Source of the DNA: Cellvibrionaceae bacterium
Lineage (GTDB): Bacteria > Pseudomonadota > Gammaproteobacteria > Pseudomonadales > Cellvibrionaceae
Reading direction: 5' to 3'
DNA length: 5,630 bases
NCBI GenBank assembly: GCA_025800435.1
Contig: JAOXRV010000549.1
Location: 1-5,630 of the forward strand
Shown here one piece after another: positions 1 to 5,630 of this stretch (position 1 is its first letter; the number at the start of each line of letters is the position of its first letter). The position numbers were made by a program, and so were the translations under genes. The notes below the pieces were generated by a model. It was not told the origin of the DNA, did no database searches, and saw only the letters and a program-made list of their open reading frames with translations.

Positions 1-3000
1 ATATTGACCCAGGCGCCGGTATTGCCTAAGCGGTATTGATAATCCTCTGGGTTGCCGCCGTTAAAGTCTAGCGGCTGGGCCGCGCTGCCATCGCTTAGGG
101 CCAGGGTTACTGTGCTGTTCTGGGCCGCGCTGGTAACCACGACGCCGAAGATTGCATCGGTGCCTTCTTCAACGCTTACGTCACCTGTTCCGCTATTGGC
201 CTCACCCACGTTTATATTGGGTGAATCATCATCAATAATCTGTGCATTGGCACTTGCGCTTGAATTAGTCGTATTACTAATACTACTTAGTATCAGATTA
301 AATTGTTCTGTTGGCTCATCAAGCACATCGTTATTAATAGGCGTTCGGATTTGGATACTGCTTTGTCCAGCAGGTATAGATGCCCCCGTGGCATCTTGCC
401 AACTTCCACCAACAAAAACCTGTAGGTTCCCACTGCCCGCACTGCCATAATCCACTCCACTCGGGCTTGCCGCCGAACTTAGACCGGTATTATCCAGTGA
501 GATATTAAAATTAACATCGCTACTCGTGGGATTAGATAAGGCAGCGGTAAACACAGCAAAACTATCGGACTCTGCTACGGTAATATCCGATACCGATAGC
601 TCAGGAACCGTATCTGCATCAGTTATTGTGCCGACACCCGTATCATTAACGGTTATTCCATCGCTTGTAAGCGTCGCATTTAAGTTAAAACTTTCGGCCC
701 CCTCAAATAAGTCATCGCTTGAGGTATCCGTCTTGACCAATATCAGCGGATTGCCACCACCACTTAAGGTAATTTCGTTACCGACTAAAGGATTGTAAGT
801 GGCGCCACTATCCAGACTGTAGCTAAAAGTGGTCAAACCATAATCAGCGGGGCGCGTTGCGCCATTAGCACCGGCGCCATCGCTTAAGCTAAGCGCGACC
901 ACATCACCCGCATTGGCATTACTCACCTGTACCGAGAATACTGCCTCATTCCCTTCAAGCACGGAAACATCCGTTACCGTAACATTGGCCTGATAGCTAA
1001 CGGTTACACTGGCAGCATTTGAAACGAGGCCATCATCATCACTCACTTGATACTGGATGGGTGTGGGGTTGCCAATAAAGTTCTGTTCGGGGGAAAAGCT
1101 GATGGCCCCAGCAGACTCTACCGCCCAAACACCTTGCCCGGCTACTGTTAATAAGCTGCCATCACCTGGGGCACCAACTATAGACACAGTGCCCGGCAAT
1201 AAAAAACCATCGCTATCGCTGTCATTACCCAATACTGAAACCAGCACTGTACTGCCAGCAAAGGCTGCACTGCGCACATCATCTAAAGCCAACGGTGGCA
1301 CATCGGGATCAATAATCGTTAAGGATAGGGTTGAGGTGTCCGTATTCAGTGTGTCGCTAACCGTATAGCTAATTGTTGGCACAACACCTGAAAAGCCGGT
1401 CGCCGGCACAAAACTGTACGCACCAGCTGTAGAAATTGTAATGGTTCCAACGCCGGCTATAGGTGCGGTGTCCCCCGGGTTAAATGCAGTTCCCGCCACC
1501 GTAAAACCGGTAACCGTTGCCGCTTCCGGACCATCGGTATTCGTGGTGTTGGCCAACACATTGCCGCTAATGGTTTGCCCCGCTTCTGCACTGGCAGTTT
1601 CACTGGCATCAGCTAGGGTATTCGCCGCATCTGTATTGATCGTCAAGGTGGCCAGGTCGGTGCTGCCATCCGCATCAACCACGGTGTAAGTAAATACATC
1701 ATCGCCAAAGGCGCCGGCATTGGCGGTATAGGTATAGCTGCCATCGGCATTTAACACCAAGGTACCGTTGGCCGAAGTTACCGCCACCCCAACCCCCACA
1801 GTGGTGGGGTCTACACCAATACCCGGCACCACACCCTGTATCTGGCCGGGTAAATCAGCGCCTATAAGATCCGCTTCACCATCGCTGGCATTGGCATCGC
1901 CAGCGGCGATATCGACCGCCGTGAGCACATTACCCGTTGCAATTAGGGTAGCGTCTACCGCATCACTTTGCTGGGCGGCTATCGGGCTATCGTCGACAAT
2001 GGTTATCACCAAGTCTTCACTGGCATCGTCGGCCGAGCTGCCATCGCTATCGACCACGGCAACCGCAAACGTTTCAGCCACCGCGCCGCTGCTGTGATCA
2101 ACTGCGCCACTGAGTGTGTAACTGTAACTGATAGAGGTATCCGTAACCGCCGTAATTTGCAGGGTGCCAAAGCTGCCACTAACGCTATCGGCTTGCTGGG
2201 TACCGTCGGCAACTACGGTGACACCACCAATACTGACAGTTGCCGGGCCGTCACCCTGTATAAAGTTAATCGTGCCGCTGGTAACTTCACGGGCGTCGCT
2301 GTTATTGGCCGGGTCGCCATCGGCCAATTCACCACTACCGTCACTCAACCCGGCCTCAAACACGGTTGTGCCCGCACTATTATCCGGGTTCTCTGGGTCA
2401 TTTGCTGGGGGGGTGACATCGGGAATACCGTCAATATCAATGGTTAAGGTTGCCGATGAGACATCGCCATCACTATCAACAATTGTATAGGTAAAAACAT
2501 CTTCGCCACTGGCACTGCGCTCTGGAGTATAGGTATAGCTGCCGTCGCCATTCAGTAACAGCTCACCTTTACCCGAACTTATCTCAAGCGCCACGCCGCT
2601 GCCGTCGGTAAGGTCGGTTTGTGTATCACCCACTTGCACCCCAACCACGACTGGCGTACCAAAACCATTTGCGCCCGGATCATCGGCATTACCATCTAGG
2701 CTATTGGCATCAGCGCCGGCATCAATACCGGTCACCACATTTCCGGTGGCGACACTAACACTTGTTACCTCATCAAAATCATCGACTGCCTCGGGCGCAG
2801 TATCGGGCGTCTCTTCATCGGCAGCTTGTTCAAAGGCGTTGCTGAAGGTACCGGTTTCAAAACCGGCATCGGGGATGGTTTCATCGCCGGTATAGTCAAA
2901 GCGCACACCGCCAGTACCGGAGCTACCACCGGCACCACCGCCGGCACCTGGCGCACCACCGGCCGCTGTCGCCGGCAATAATTCTTCTAGGTTAAGGCCC

Positions 3001-3383
3001 TGCTCCAGGCCCTCTTGTAATTTTTCAAAATCAATTTCTTCTGTTTCTGGTGTATCGGCCACCTGGGCCACATTATCGCCTTGCAGATCCCGAACCAAGG
3101 CACGGTCGATCATGGCAGTTTGATCGTGCCCCAAGGTCAACAGGCTACCATTAGTAAAGCGCAGCACAACGGCGGAATCGACGCCGGTAATAATCCGGTC
3201 ACCCATGTTAATGACATCGCCATTATTTACCTGATTTGGCCTGCTGCCATTTGCCTGGACTACCTGCACGTCACCCTTTAAACCAATGACAATCCCTTTT
3301 TCTTCGACCTGATTACGGGGCGTCCAGTAACCTACATCATTATCCACCCACGCATTTGAATCATTGTTATCGTATCCAGCCAT
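1..3383 (-). CDS. LapA-type retention-module adhesin, giant repetitive type I secreted surface protein (5' part only)
   Basis: The frame from ATG at 3383 stays open for 1127 codons and runs off the left edge, so the C-terminal part is missing. By family knowledge such proteins leave through a LapBCE-like type I secretion system, stay anchored in the outer-membrane pore by the N-terminal module, and mediate biofilm attachment until LapG cuts them. Visible order: a short polar N-terminus; a retention module (about residues 20-109); an acidic linker (110-136); a TAAG protease site (139-142); a Gly-rich hinge (142-159); a VCBS/cadherin-like repeat (199-317); a T1SS-143-like repeat (339-463); a second VCBS-like repeat (468-583); a cadherin-like repeat (584-691); a CshA-like repeat (699-797); and Calx-beta-like repeats (800-922, 927-1053, 1056 onward). 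There is no cysteine, and only five lysines against very many Asp, Gly, Ser and Thr, as expected for a calcium-binding extracellular stalk. Asp-x-Asp-Gly motifs (around 303-307) suggest calcium sites. The start is supported by a Shine-Dalgarno sequence. There is no classical signal peptide, which fits type I export. The function is inferred from architecture, and the ligand is unknown. Confidence 0.93.
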   Translation of the reverse strand, partial: MAGYDNNDSNAWVDNDVGYWTPRNQVEEKGIVIGLKGDVQVVQANGSRPNQVNNGDVINMGDRIITGVDSAVVLRFTNGSLLTLGHDQTAMIDRALVRDLQGDNVAQVADTPETEEIDFEKLQEGLEQGLNLEELLPATAAGGAPGAGGGAGGSSGTGGVRFDYTGDETIPDAGFETGTFSNAFEQAADEETPDTAPEAVDDFDEVTSVSVATGNVVTGIDAGADANSLDGNADDPGANGFGTPVVVGVQVGDTQTDLTDGSGVALEISSGKGELLLNGDGSYTYTPERSASGEDVFTYTIVDSDGDVSSATLTIDIDGIPDVTPPANDPENPDNSAGTTVFEAGLSDGSGELADGDPANNSDAREVTSGTINFIQGDGPATVSIGGVTVVADGTQQADSVSGSFGTLQITAVTDTSISYSYTLSGAVDHSSGAVAETFAVAVVDSDGSSADDASEDLVITIVDDSPIAAQQSDAVDATLIATGNVLTAVDIAAGDANASDGEADLIGADLPGQIQGVVPGIGVDPTTVGVGVAVTSANGTLVLNADGSYTYTANAGAFGDDVFTYTVVDADGSTDLATLTINTDAANTLADASETASAEAGQTISGNVLANTTNTDGPEAATVTGFTVAGTAFNPGDTAPIAGVGTITISTAGAYSFVPATGFSGVVPTISYTVSDTLNTDTSTLSLTIIDPDVPPLALDDVRSAAFAGSTVLVSVLGNDSDSDGFLLPGTVSIVGAPGDGSLLTVAGQGVWAVESAGAISFSPEQNFIGNPTPIQYQVSDDDGLVSNAASVTVSYQANVTVTDVSVLEGNEAVFSVQVSNANAGDVVALSLSDGAGANGATRPADYGLTTFSYSLDSGATYNPLVGNEITLSGGGNPLILVKTDTSSDDLFEGAESFNLNATLTSDGITVNDTGVGTITDADTVPELSVSDITVAESDSFAVFTAALSNPTSSDVNFNISLDNTGLSSAASPSGVDYGSAGSGNLQVFVGGSWQDATGASIPAGQSSIQIRTPINNDVLDEPTEQFNLILSSISNTTNSSASANAQIIDDDSPNINVGEANSGTGDVSVEEGTDAIFGVVVTSAAQNSTVTLALSDGSAAQPLDFNGGNPEDYQYRLGNTGAWVN
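3..986 (-). repeat. Three tandem Calx-beta-like domains of the adhesin (third one cut by the edge)
   Basis: Residues 800-922, 927-1053 and 1056-1127 each start with a Val-Ser-Val/Ile-Glu-(Gly/Ser) strand such as VSVLEGNEAVFSV, VAESDSFAVFTA and VSVEEGTDAIFGV. The first two end with the Glu-x-Phe-Asn-Leu plus Thr-Ile-Thr-Asp or Ile-Ile-Asp-Asp-Asp signature of Calx-beta domains. Domains one and three are the closest pair. By family knowledge these immunoglobulin-like folds bind calcium and stiffen the stalk. Confidence 0.7.
993..1289 (-). repeat. CshA-type fibril-like repeat of the adhesin (residues 699-797)
   Basis: This domain of about 99 residues has the pattern ALDDV, VLGNDSDSDG, then ISFSPEQNFIGNPTPIQYQVSDDDG. 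The pattern resembles CshA-type fibril repeats and related bacterial cadherin-like domains. A related but more divergent cadherin-like unit (residues 584-691, nt 1311-1634) precedes it, with ISGNVLANTTNTDG and YSFVPATGFSG blocks. Confidence 0.55.
1635..1982 (-). repeat. VCBS/cadherin-like repeat 2 of the adhesin (residues 468-583)
   Basis: This is a second copy of the unit at residues 199-317, about 116 residues long. Matching blocks are ATGNVLTAVD, an Asp/Gly-rich middle, LNADGSYTYTA, DDVFTYTVVDADG and ATLTIN. The Asp-Ala-Asp-Gly near the end is a likely calcium ligand loop, by analogy with the family. Confidence 0.75.
1995..2369 (-). repeat. T1SS-143-like repeat of the adhesin (residues 339-463)
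   Basis: This unit begins with TVFEAGLSDGSGE, continues with a TSGTINF strand, and ends with a DHSSGAVAETFAVAVVDSDG and LVITIVDD pattern. That order is the hallmark of the roughly 143-residue repeats found in large type I secreted agglutinins. It sits between the two VCBS-like repeats. The naming is by recalled pattern and was not checked against a profile. Confidence 0.6.
2433..2789 (-). repeat. VCBS/cadherin-like repeat 1 of the adhesin (residues 199-317)
   Basis: This unit of about 119 residues opens with AVDDFDEV and an ATGNVV strand. It ends with the typical NGDGSYTYTP, DVFTYTIVDSDGD and ATLTIDI block of VCBS/bacterial cadherin-like repeats. It matches the unit at residues 468-583 closely in order and length. 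At the DNA level the two units share an identical 16-nt stretch (2528-2543 and 1727-1742) that encodes part of the Gly-Ser-Tyr-Thr-Tyr-Thr core. Confidence 0.75.
2958..2969 (-). other. Predicted LapG cleavage site (TAAG) in the adhesin
   Basis: Residues 139-142 read Thr-Ala-Ala-Gly, within PATAAGG (137-143). They follow directly after the retention module and acidic linker, and precede a Gly-rich hinge. LapG, a calcium-dependent periplasmic cysteine protease, cuts LapA-type proteins between the two alanines of this motif, here A140 and A141. When c-di-GMP is high the inner-membrane receptor LapD sequesters LapG, so the adhesin is retained. Neither lapD nor lapG is in the window, so control by that pair is inferred. 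Confidence 0.85.
3057..3326 (-). other. Retention module (N-terminal plug domain) of the adhesin
   Basis: About residues 20-109 form a compact beta-rich domain with the LapA-family pattern: a Gly-Asp-Val strand near 37-42, then GDVINMGDRIITG (55-67), then FTNGSLLTLGHD (76-87) and an Ile-Asp-Arg ending. By family knowledge this domain folds in the periplasm after most of the chain has been exported, and it jams the TolC-like pore so the adhesin stays at the cell surface. The boundaries are approximate. The assignment rests on pattern recognition rather than a profile search. Confidence 0.85.
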
Positions 3384-3390
3384 TTCTCTT

Positions 3391-3396
3391 TTCCTT
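3391..3396 (-). promoter_or_regulatory. Ribosome binding site of the adhesin gene
   Basis: On the minus strand AAGGAA lies 7 nt before the ATG at 3383, within a purine-rich run. It is a good Shine-Dalgarno match and supports this start. No other strong start with a comparable site was seen nearby. Confidence 0.75.
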
Positions 3397-3575
3397 TCGC
3401 TTGACGGCACTCCAATAGAGGCGGTGGCACAGCACAGAAACTCGCTAATTGTTTATGGGCATCCCCCGACGTAAATCCCAGGCACACATATGCGCACACC
3501 CAGCCAATAGTCGGGAATGGATCGGCCTAATAAGCCGCATGGTCTAAAATTGGCCGCAGCCAAAAAAGAAGAGAT

Positions 3576-3590
3576 GCTTCATGGTGAAGC
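3576..3590 (-). other. Small hairpin followed by a U-rich tract in the adhesin leader
   Basis: On the minus strand GCTTCA-CCA-TGAAGC is a perfect 6-bp stem with a 3-nt loop, followed after a few bases by a CTTCTTTTTT run. Directly beyond that, another 5-bp stem (TTGGC-TGCG-GCCAA, 3550-3563) is followed by TTTT. Both lie 165-210 nt before the adhesin ATG and could act as attenuators if transcription starts upstream. The stems are short, so this is weak. Confidence 0.22.
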
Positions 3591-3810
3591 CAGGTATTGC
3601 AGATACAACGTCGTCAATGCTAGAGACAACATTCTATGATCCAGGCCCTTGCGCATATTTTTTCATTAGCGCTTGGTACCAAATCTCAAAGTTTCGTTAT
3701 TCTATTGCCTTAAAAAACAGGGCCACCAAATGAACTTTCGCGCCCGTTTCGTGAATATTCTCACAGAAAATAGCATTATTTTGGAAACTACGTCACAGTA
3801 ATTAGTTGCT

Positions 3811-3838
3811 AAAATTACTGTTGATTTTTCAACAGTAA
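3811..3838 (-). terminator. Possible intrinsic terminator (10-bp stem plus TTTT)
   Basis: On the minus strand TTACTGTTGA-AAAA-TCAACAGTAA forms a perfect 10-bp stem with a 4-nt loop and is followed at once by TTTT (3814-3811). Only three of the ten pairs are G-C, so it would be a weak terminator. It lies between the ABC-F stop and the adhesin start, where it could end read-through. It could instead be a protein-binding palindrome. Confidence 0.35.
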
Positions 3839-3960
3839 CACTTTCATCCTTGTCGACTGGCACTTGATTTATCTTGCCAGCTTGGTCCGGCATTTTTCTC
3901 ACAAAAGCCCTTATAGCGAGGCTTTAAACGACTTTTCAGCACTAGACAAACAACTCTTTG

Positions 3961-3989
3961 AAAATGGTGCCAAATCAAAATTGGCACCA
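3961..3989 (-). terminator. Candidate intrinsic terminator downstream of the ABC-F gene
   Basis: TGGTGCCAA and TTGGCACCA (3965-3973 and 3981-3989) make a perfect 9-bp stem with a 7-nt loop, and five of the nine pairs are G-C. Read on the minus strand it is followed directly by TTTTC (3964-3960). It lies about 200 nt after the ABC-F stop codon, so if it is used it leaves a long 3' untranslated tail. This is the most stable-looking hairpin in the spacer. Confidence 0.42.
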
Positions 3990-4157
3990 GTTAACAATAC
4001 TAAGCCTAGGCAAACCGATCGACGGTCGCCAGTTTTTATCAAAGAAAATTACTATTTTTTTCAGTTTATTGTTATCGTCATTAATGCCCACGCAATCAAA
4101 ATCACGCTAAAGCAACCCTAATAAATTAGTGGCGCCCTATCTTTGTAGTAGCACTCT

Positions 4158-4172
4158 TTAGGGCTACCCTAA
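4158..4172 (-). terminator. Hairpin just after the ABC-F stop
   Basis: TTAGGG-CTA-CCCTAA is a perfect 6-bp stem with a 3-nt loop, 14 nt past the stop codon at 4187-4189. No U-tract follows on the minus strand, so it may protect the mRNA 3' end or do nothing rather than terminate on its own. Confidence 0.25.
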
Positions 4173-4186
4173 CGATCGCTAAGTTT

Positions 4187-5630
4187 TTATACGCACTTCA
4201 AGCTCCAACTTTGTTGCTCGAACTCCAGATAATGACTAAAGCCAACACTTTCCAAAAAAACACGATCGTGGGAGACAAGCACAAGTGCCCCTTGGTAGCT
4301 TTGCAGCATTTGCTCCAATGCCTGTATGGATGCCAAGTCAAGATGGTTACTCGGCTCGTCAAGCAGCAGTAGCTCTGGCGGTTTTTCAGCATACAGAAGA
4401 CAGGCCAAATACCCCTTGAGGCGCTCGCCCCCACTGAGCAAGCCACTGGGCTGGCCAGTTTTATCCGCACCCAGACCCAACTGCGCCAAACGAGTGCGCA
4501 ATTCCCCTTCTGCACAATTTGGGTTTGCCGCTTTTAACTGCGCCAACACGCTAAGCTCAGGCTTAAGACCAAGCAAACGCTGATCAAGATAAGCCCGGGT
4601 ACCTTGCACTTCACAGCTGCCAGCTTTAGGCAAAAGCTGCCCCGCCAGTACTTTTAATAATGTAGATTTACCACAACCATTTGGCCCCGATACAGCGATT
4701 CGCTGATTACCACTGATCGTTAAATCAATAGCCGACATATCAGCATTGCCAAATGGCAACCGTAATTGCGCAAGCCGAGCCACTGTTTTTCGGACCCGCC
4801 CAGCTGTGGCCAAGCCACCAATGGCTATGGTTTGCGCCTGATCCAACTGCTCGGCCGCCAGCCGCTCACGCCGCTGAAGCGCTTGCTTAGCCTGCAGCTG
4901 CTGTTGTTGCAGCTTAGCTGTGGACTGTTGACTGCGTTGCTGCTGGGCATCCAGTAAAATAGTCGCCTGATTGGCGCCTTTACGCTTGCGGTTGCCCTGG
5001 GCATTGCGGCGCTGCTGCCGCTCTCGCTGTTCTACCGCTGCCCGCTGTTCGCGTTTACGCTCTAGCTTACAGCGCGCCAGCTCCGCCGCAGCCGCCTGTT
5101 GCGCTTGGGCCTTGGCCGCTGCATAAAATTTATAATTACCGCCATAGCTACTCAAGCCCAGCGATGACAACTCAACAATACGCTCCATGCTGTTCAATAG
5201 TTCGCGGTCGTGACTGATCACAATTAGCCCTCGCGACCAATTCTGCAAATACTCAATTAGCTGTGCGCGACGCTGCCTGTCCAGATGATTGCTGGGCTCA
5301 TCCAAAATAAGAAAATCTGGCTCTGCTAACAGGGCTCCAGCCAAGGCTACACTCATAGCCTCTCCTCCACTGAGCTGACTGGCCGACGCCTGTGGGTCGA
5401 GTCCACCGAGCCCCATTGAGGTCAAGATGGAAACCAAGCGCTGCCGAATATCCCAATCGTCGCCAATTTTTGCAAAGTCTTGCTCATCACAACTGCCGGC
5501 GGCTATGCGCTCTAAGGCCGCCAACTTTTGTTGCACACCGGCCAGCTCTGCAACGCTTGTGCCTTTGTTAACAGAAACCTGCTGAGCCAAATTATAAACC
5601 CGGCCAGAGCAACGCCGTTGGCCATCGCTG
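4187..5630 (-). CDS. ABC-F family ATPase (translation-associated, two ATP-binding domains), N-terminus outside window
   Basis: ABC-F proteins are soluble ATPases without membrane domains that act at the ribosome, in translation rescue, regulation or antibiotic protection. The numbering here starts at the first full codon (5629). NBD1 shows a Q-loop region (10-17), signature LSGGE (86-90), Walker B/D-loop DEPSNHLD (110-117) and switch SHDR (139-142). An interdomain linker (about 170-263), very rich in Gln, Arg, Lys and Ala and probably helical, corresponds to the family's P-site tRNA interaction region. NBD2 is complete: Walker A GPNGCGKST (315-323), YLDQ Q-loop (347-350), LSGGER (398-403), DEPSNHLD (424-431) and SHDR (453-456). 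The protein ends at residue 480 with no C-terminal extension, which argues against Uup. The frame stays open to the right edge and the first Walker A is missing, so about 60 residues probably lie beyond. A TTG at 5590 is therefore not the true start. Catalytic glutamates are present in both domains. The subfamily and any resistance role cannot be told. Confidence 0.93.
   Translation of the reverse strand, partial: SDGQRRCSGRVYNLAQQVSVNKGTSVAELAGVQQKLAALERIAAGSCDEQDFAKIGDDWDIRQRLVSILTSMGLGGLDPQASASQLSGGEAMSVALAGALLAEPDFLILDEPSNHLDRQRRAQLIEYLQNWSRGLIVISHDRELLNSMERIVELSSLGLSSYGGNYKFYAAAKAQAQQAAAAELARCKLERKREQRAAVEQRERQQRRNAQGNRKRKGANQATILLDAQQQRSQQSTAKLQQQQLQAKQALQRRERLAAEQLDQAQTIAIGGLATAGRVRKTVARLAQLRLPFGNADMSAIDLTISGNQRIAVSGPNGCGKSTLLKVLAGQLLPKAGSCEVQGTRAYLDQRLLGLKPELSVLAQLKAANPNCAEGELRTRLAQLGLGADKTGQPSGLLSGGERLKGYLACLLYAEKPPELLLLDEPSNHLDLASIQALEQMLQSYQGALVLVSHDRVFLESVGFSHYLEFEQQSWSLKCV

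Larger units (their letters stand above)
3384..4186. other. Long AT-rich intergenic spacer: adhesin leader and ABC-F 3' region
   Basis: This stretch of about 800 bp separates two minus-strand genes and carries no gene that I can support. It holds several short perfect inverted repeats (3550-3563, 3576-3590, 3815-3838, 3857-3880, 3904-3925, 3965-3989, 4158-4172) and a 10-nt palindrome TTGGTACCAA at 3673-3682. TAGAAT, a near-consensus -10 hexamer, occurs on the minus strand at 3631-3636 and 3699-3704. Neither has a good -35 at normal spacing, so I do not call a promoter. I recognise no GEMM-type c-di-GMP riboswitch and no tRNA. Confidence 0.7.

Noticed and set aside
52..2490. Several plus-strand open frames of 80-160 codons (for example 52-450, 1057-1368, 1968-2447)
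   Set aside because: They lie antisense to the adhesin, whose minus-strand frame is intact throughout. Their products are low-complexity Ser/Pro/Ala/Val-rich text, as expected from reading Asp/Gly/Thr-rich repeats backwards.
3384..3700. Possible c-di-GMP (GEMM) riboswitch in the adhesin leader
   Set aside because: This would fit the predicted regulation, but I could not find the conserved GEMM core sequences or the paired stems. The hairpins present are short and unrelated.
3730..3801. Plus-strand ATG frame of 23 codons
   Set aside because: It is short, without a good Shine-Dalgarno sequence or a recognisable feature, and it ends inside the inverted-repeat cluster.
3702..3902. Minus-strand frame of 66 codons starting with GTG, with AAGGG five bases upstream
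   Set aside because: It has a passable ribosome binding site, but no recognisable motif. It overlaps the 3815-3838 and 3857-3880 inverted repeats and begins with a rare start. I could not support it as a gene without conservation data.
3857..3925. Inverted repeats CTGGCA/TGCCAG (3857-3880) and AAAGCC/GGCTTT (3904-3925) as terminators
   Set aside because: The stems are only 6 bp with loops of 10-12 nt and lack a following U-tract on either strand, so chance is a sufficient explanation.
3864..4121. Plus-strand frame of 85 codons in the spacer
   Set aside because: It starts with a non-ATG codon (TTG at 3864), has no ribosome binding site that I can see, and runs through the 3904-3925 and 3965-3989 hairpins. 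The composition looks like random AT-rich translation.
4326..4957. Plus-strand and alternative-frame open readings inside the ABC-F gene (4326-4583, 4766-4957, and minus 4198-4515)
   Set aside because: They are shadows of the ABC-F frame, which carries all conserved ATPase motifs.

Overview
The window (5630 bp) looks like chromosomal DNA from a Gram-negative, probably marine or aquatic gammaproteobacterium. This is inferred from three things: a LapA-type type I secreted adhesin with a retention module, moderate GC content, and a protein-synthesis-type ABC-F ATPase. The species cannot be named from the sequence. Both recognisable genes lie on the minus strand and both are cut by a window edge. 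The left one loses its C-terminal part and the right one loses its N-terminal part.

Positions 1-3383 (minus) hold the first 1127 codons of a giant repetitive surface adhesin. I read this frame codon by codon and found no stop and no frameshift. It starts with an N-terminal retention module, followed by an acidic helical-looking linker, a TAAG-type LapG protease site, a Gly-rich hinge and a long stack of extracellular beta-sandwich repeats. The repeats are VCBS/cadherin-like, T1SS-143-like, CshA-like and then Calx-beta-like. The C-terminal part, where RTX repeats and the type I secretion signal would be expected, lies beyond position 1. Plus-strand frames in this region are antisense shadows.

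Positions 3384-4186 are an AT-rich spacer of about 800 bp with no convincing gene. It serves as the leader/promoter region of the adhesin and the 3' region of the upstream gene. It contains several small perfect inverted repeats. Two of them, read on the minus strand, resemble weak intrinsic terminators, and one of those shares an arm with a competing hairpin.

Positions 4187-5630 (minus) hold the C-terminal 480 codons of an ABC-F ATPase with two nucleotide-binding domains joined by a highly charged Gln/Arg-rich linker. The frame stays open to the right edge and the first Walker A motif is missing, so the true start lies outside the window.

The two genes point the same way but are separated by a long spacer with terminator-like hairpins, so they are probably independent units: one a translation-associated ATPase, the other a biofilm adhesin likely released or retained under c-di-GMP control through LapD/LapG. 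I see no mobile element, CRISPR array, RNA gene or clearly new multi-gene system.
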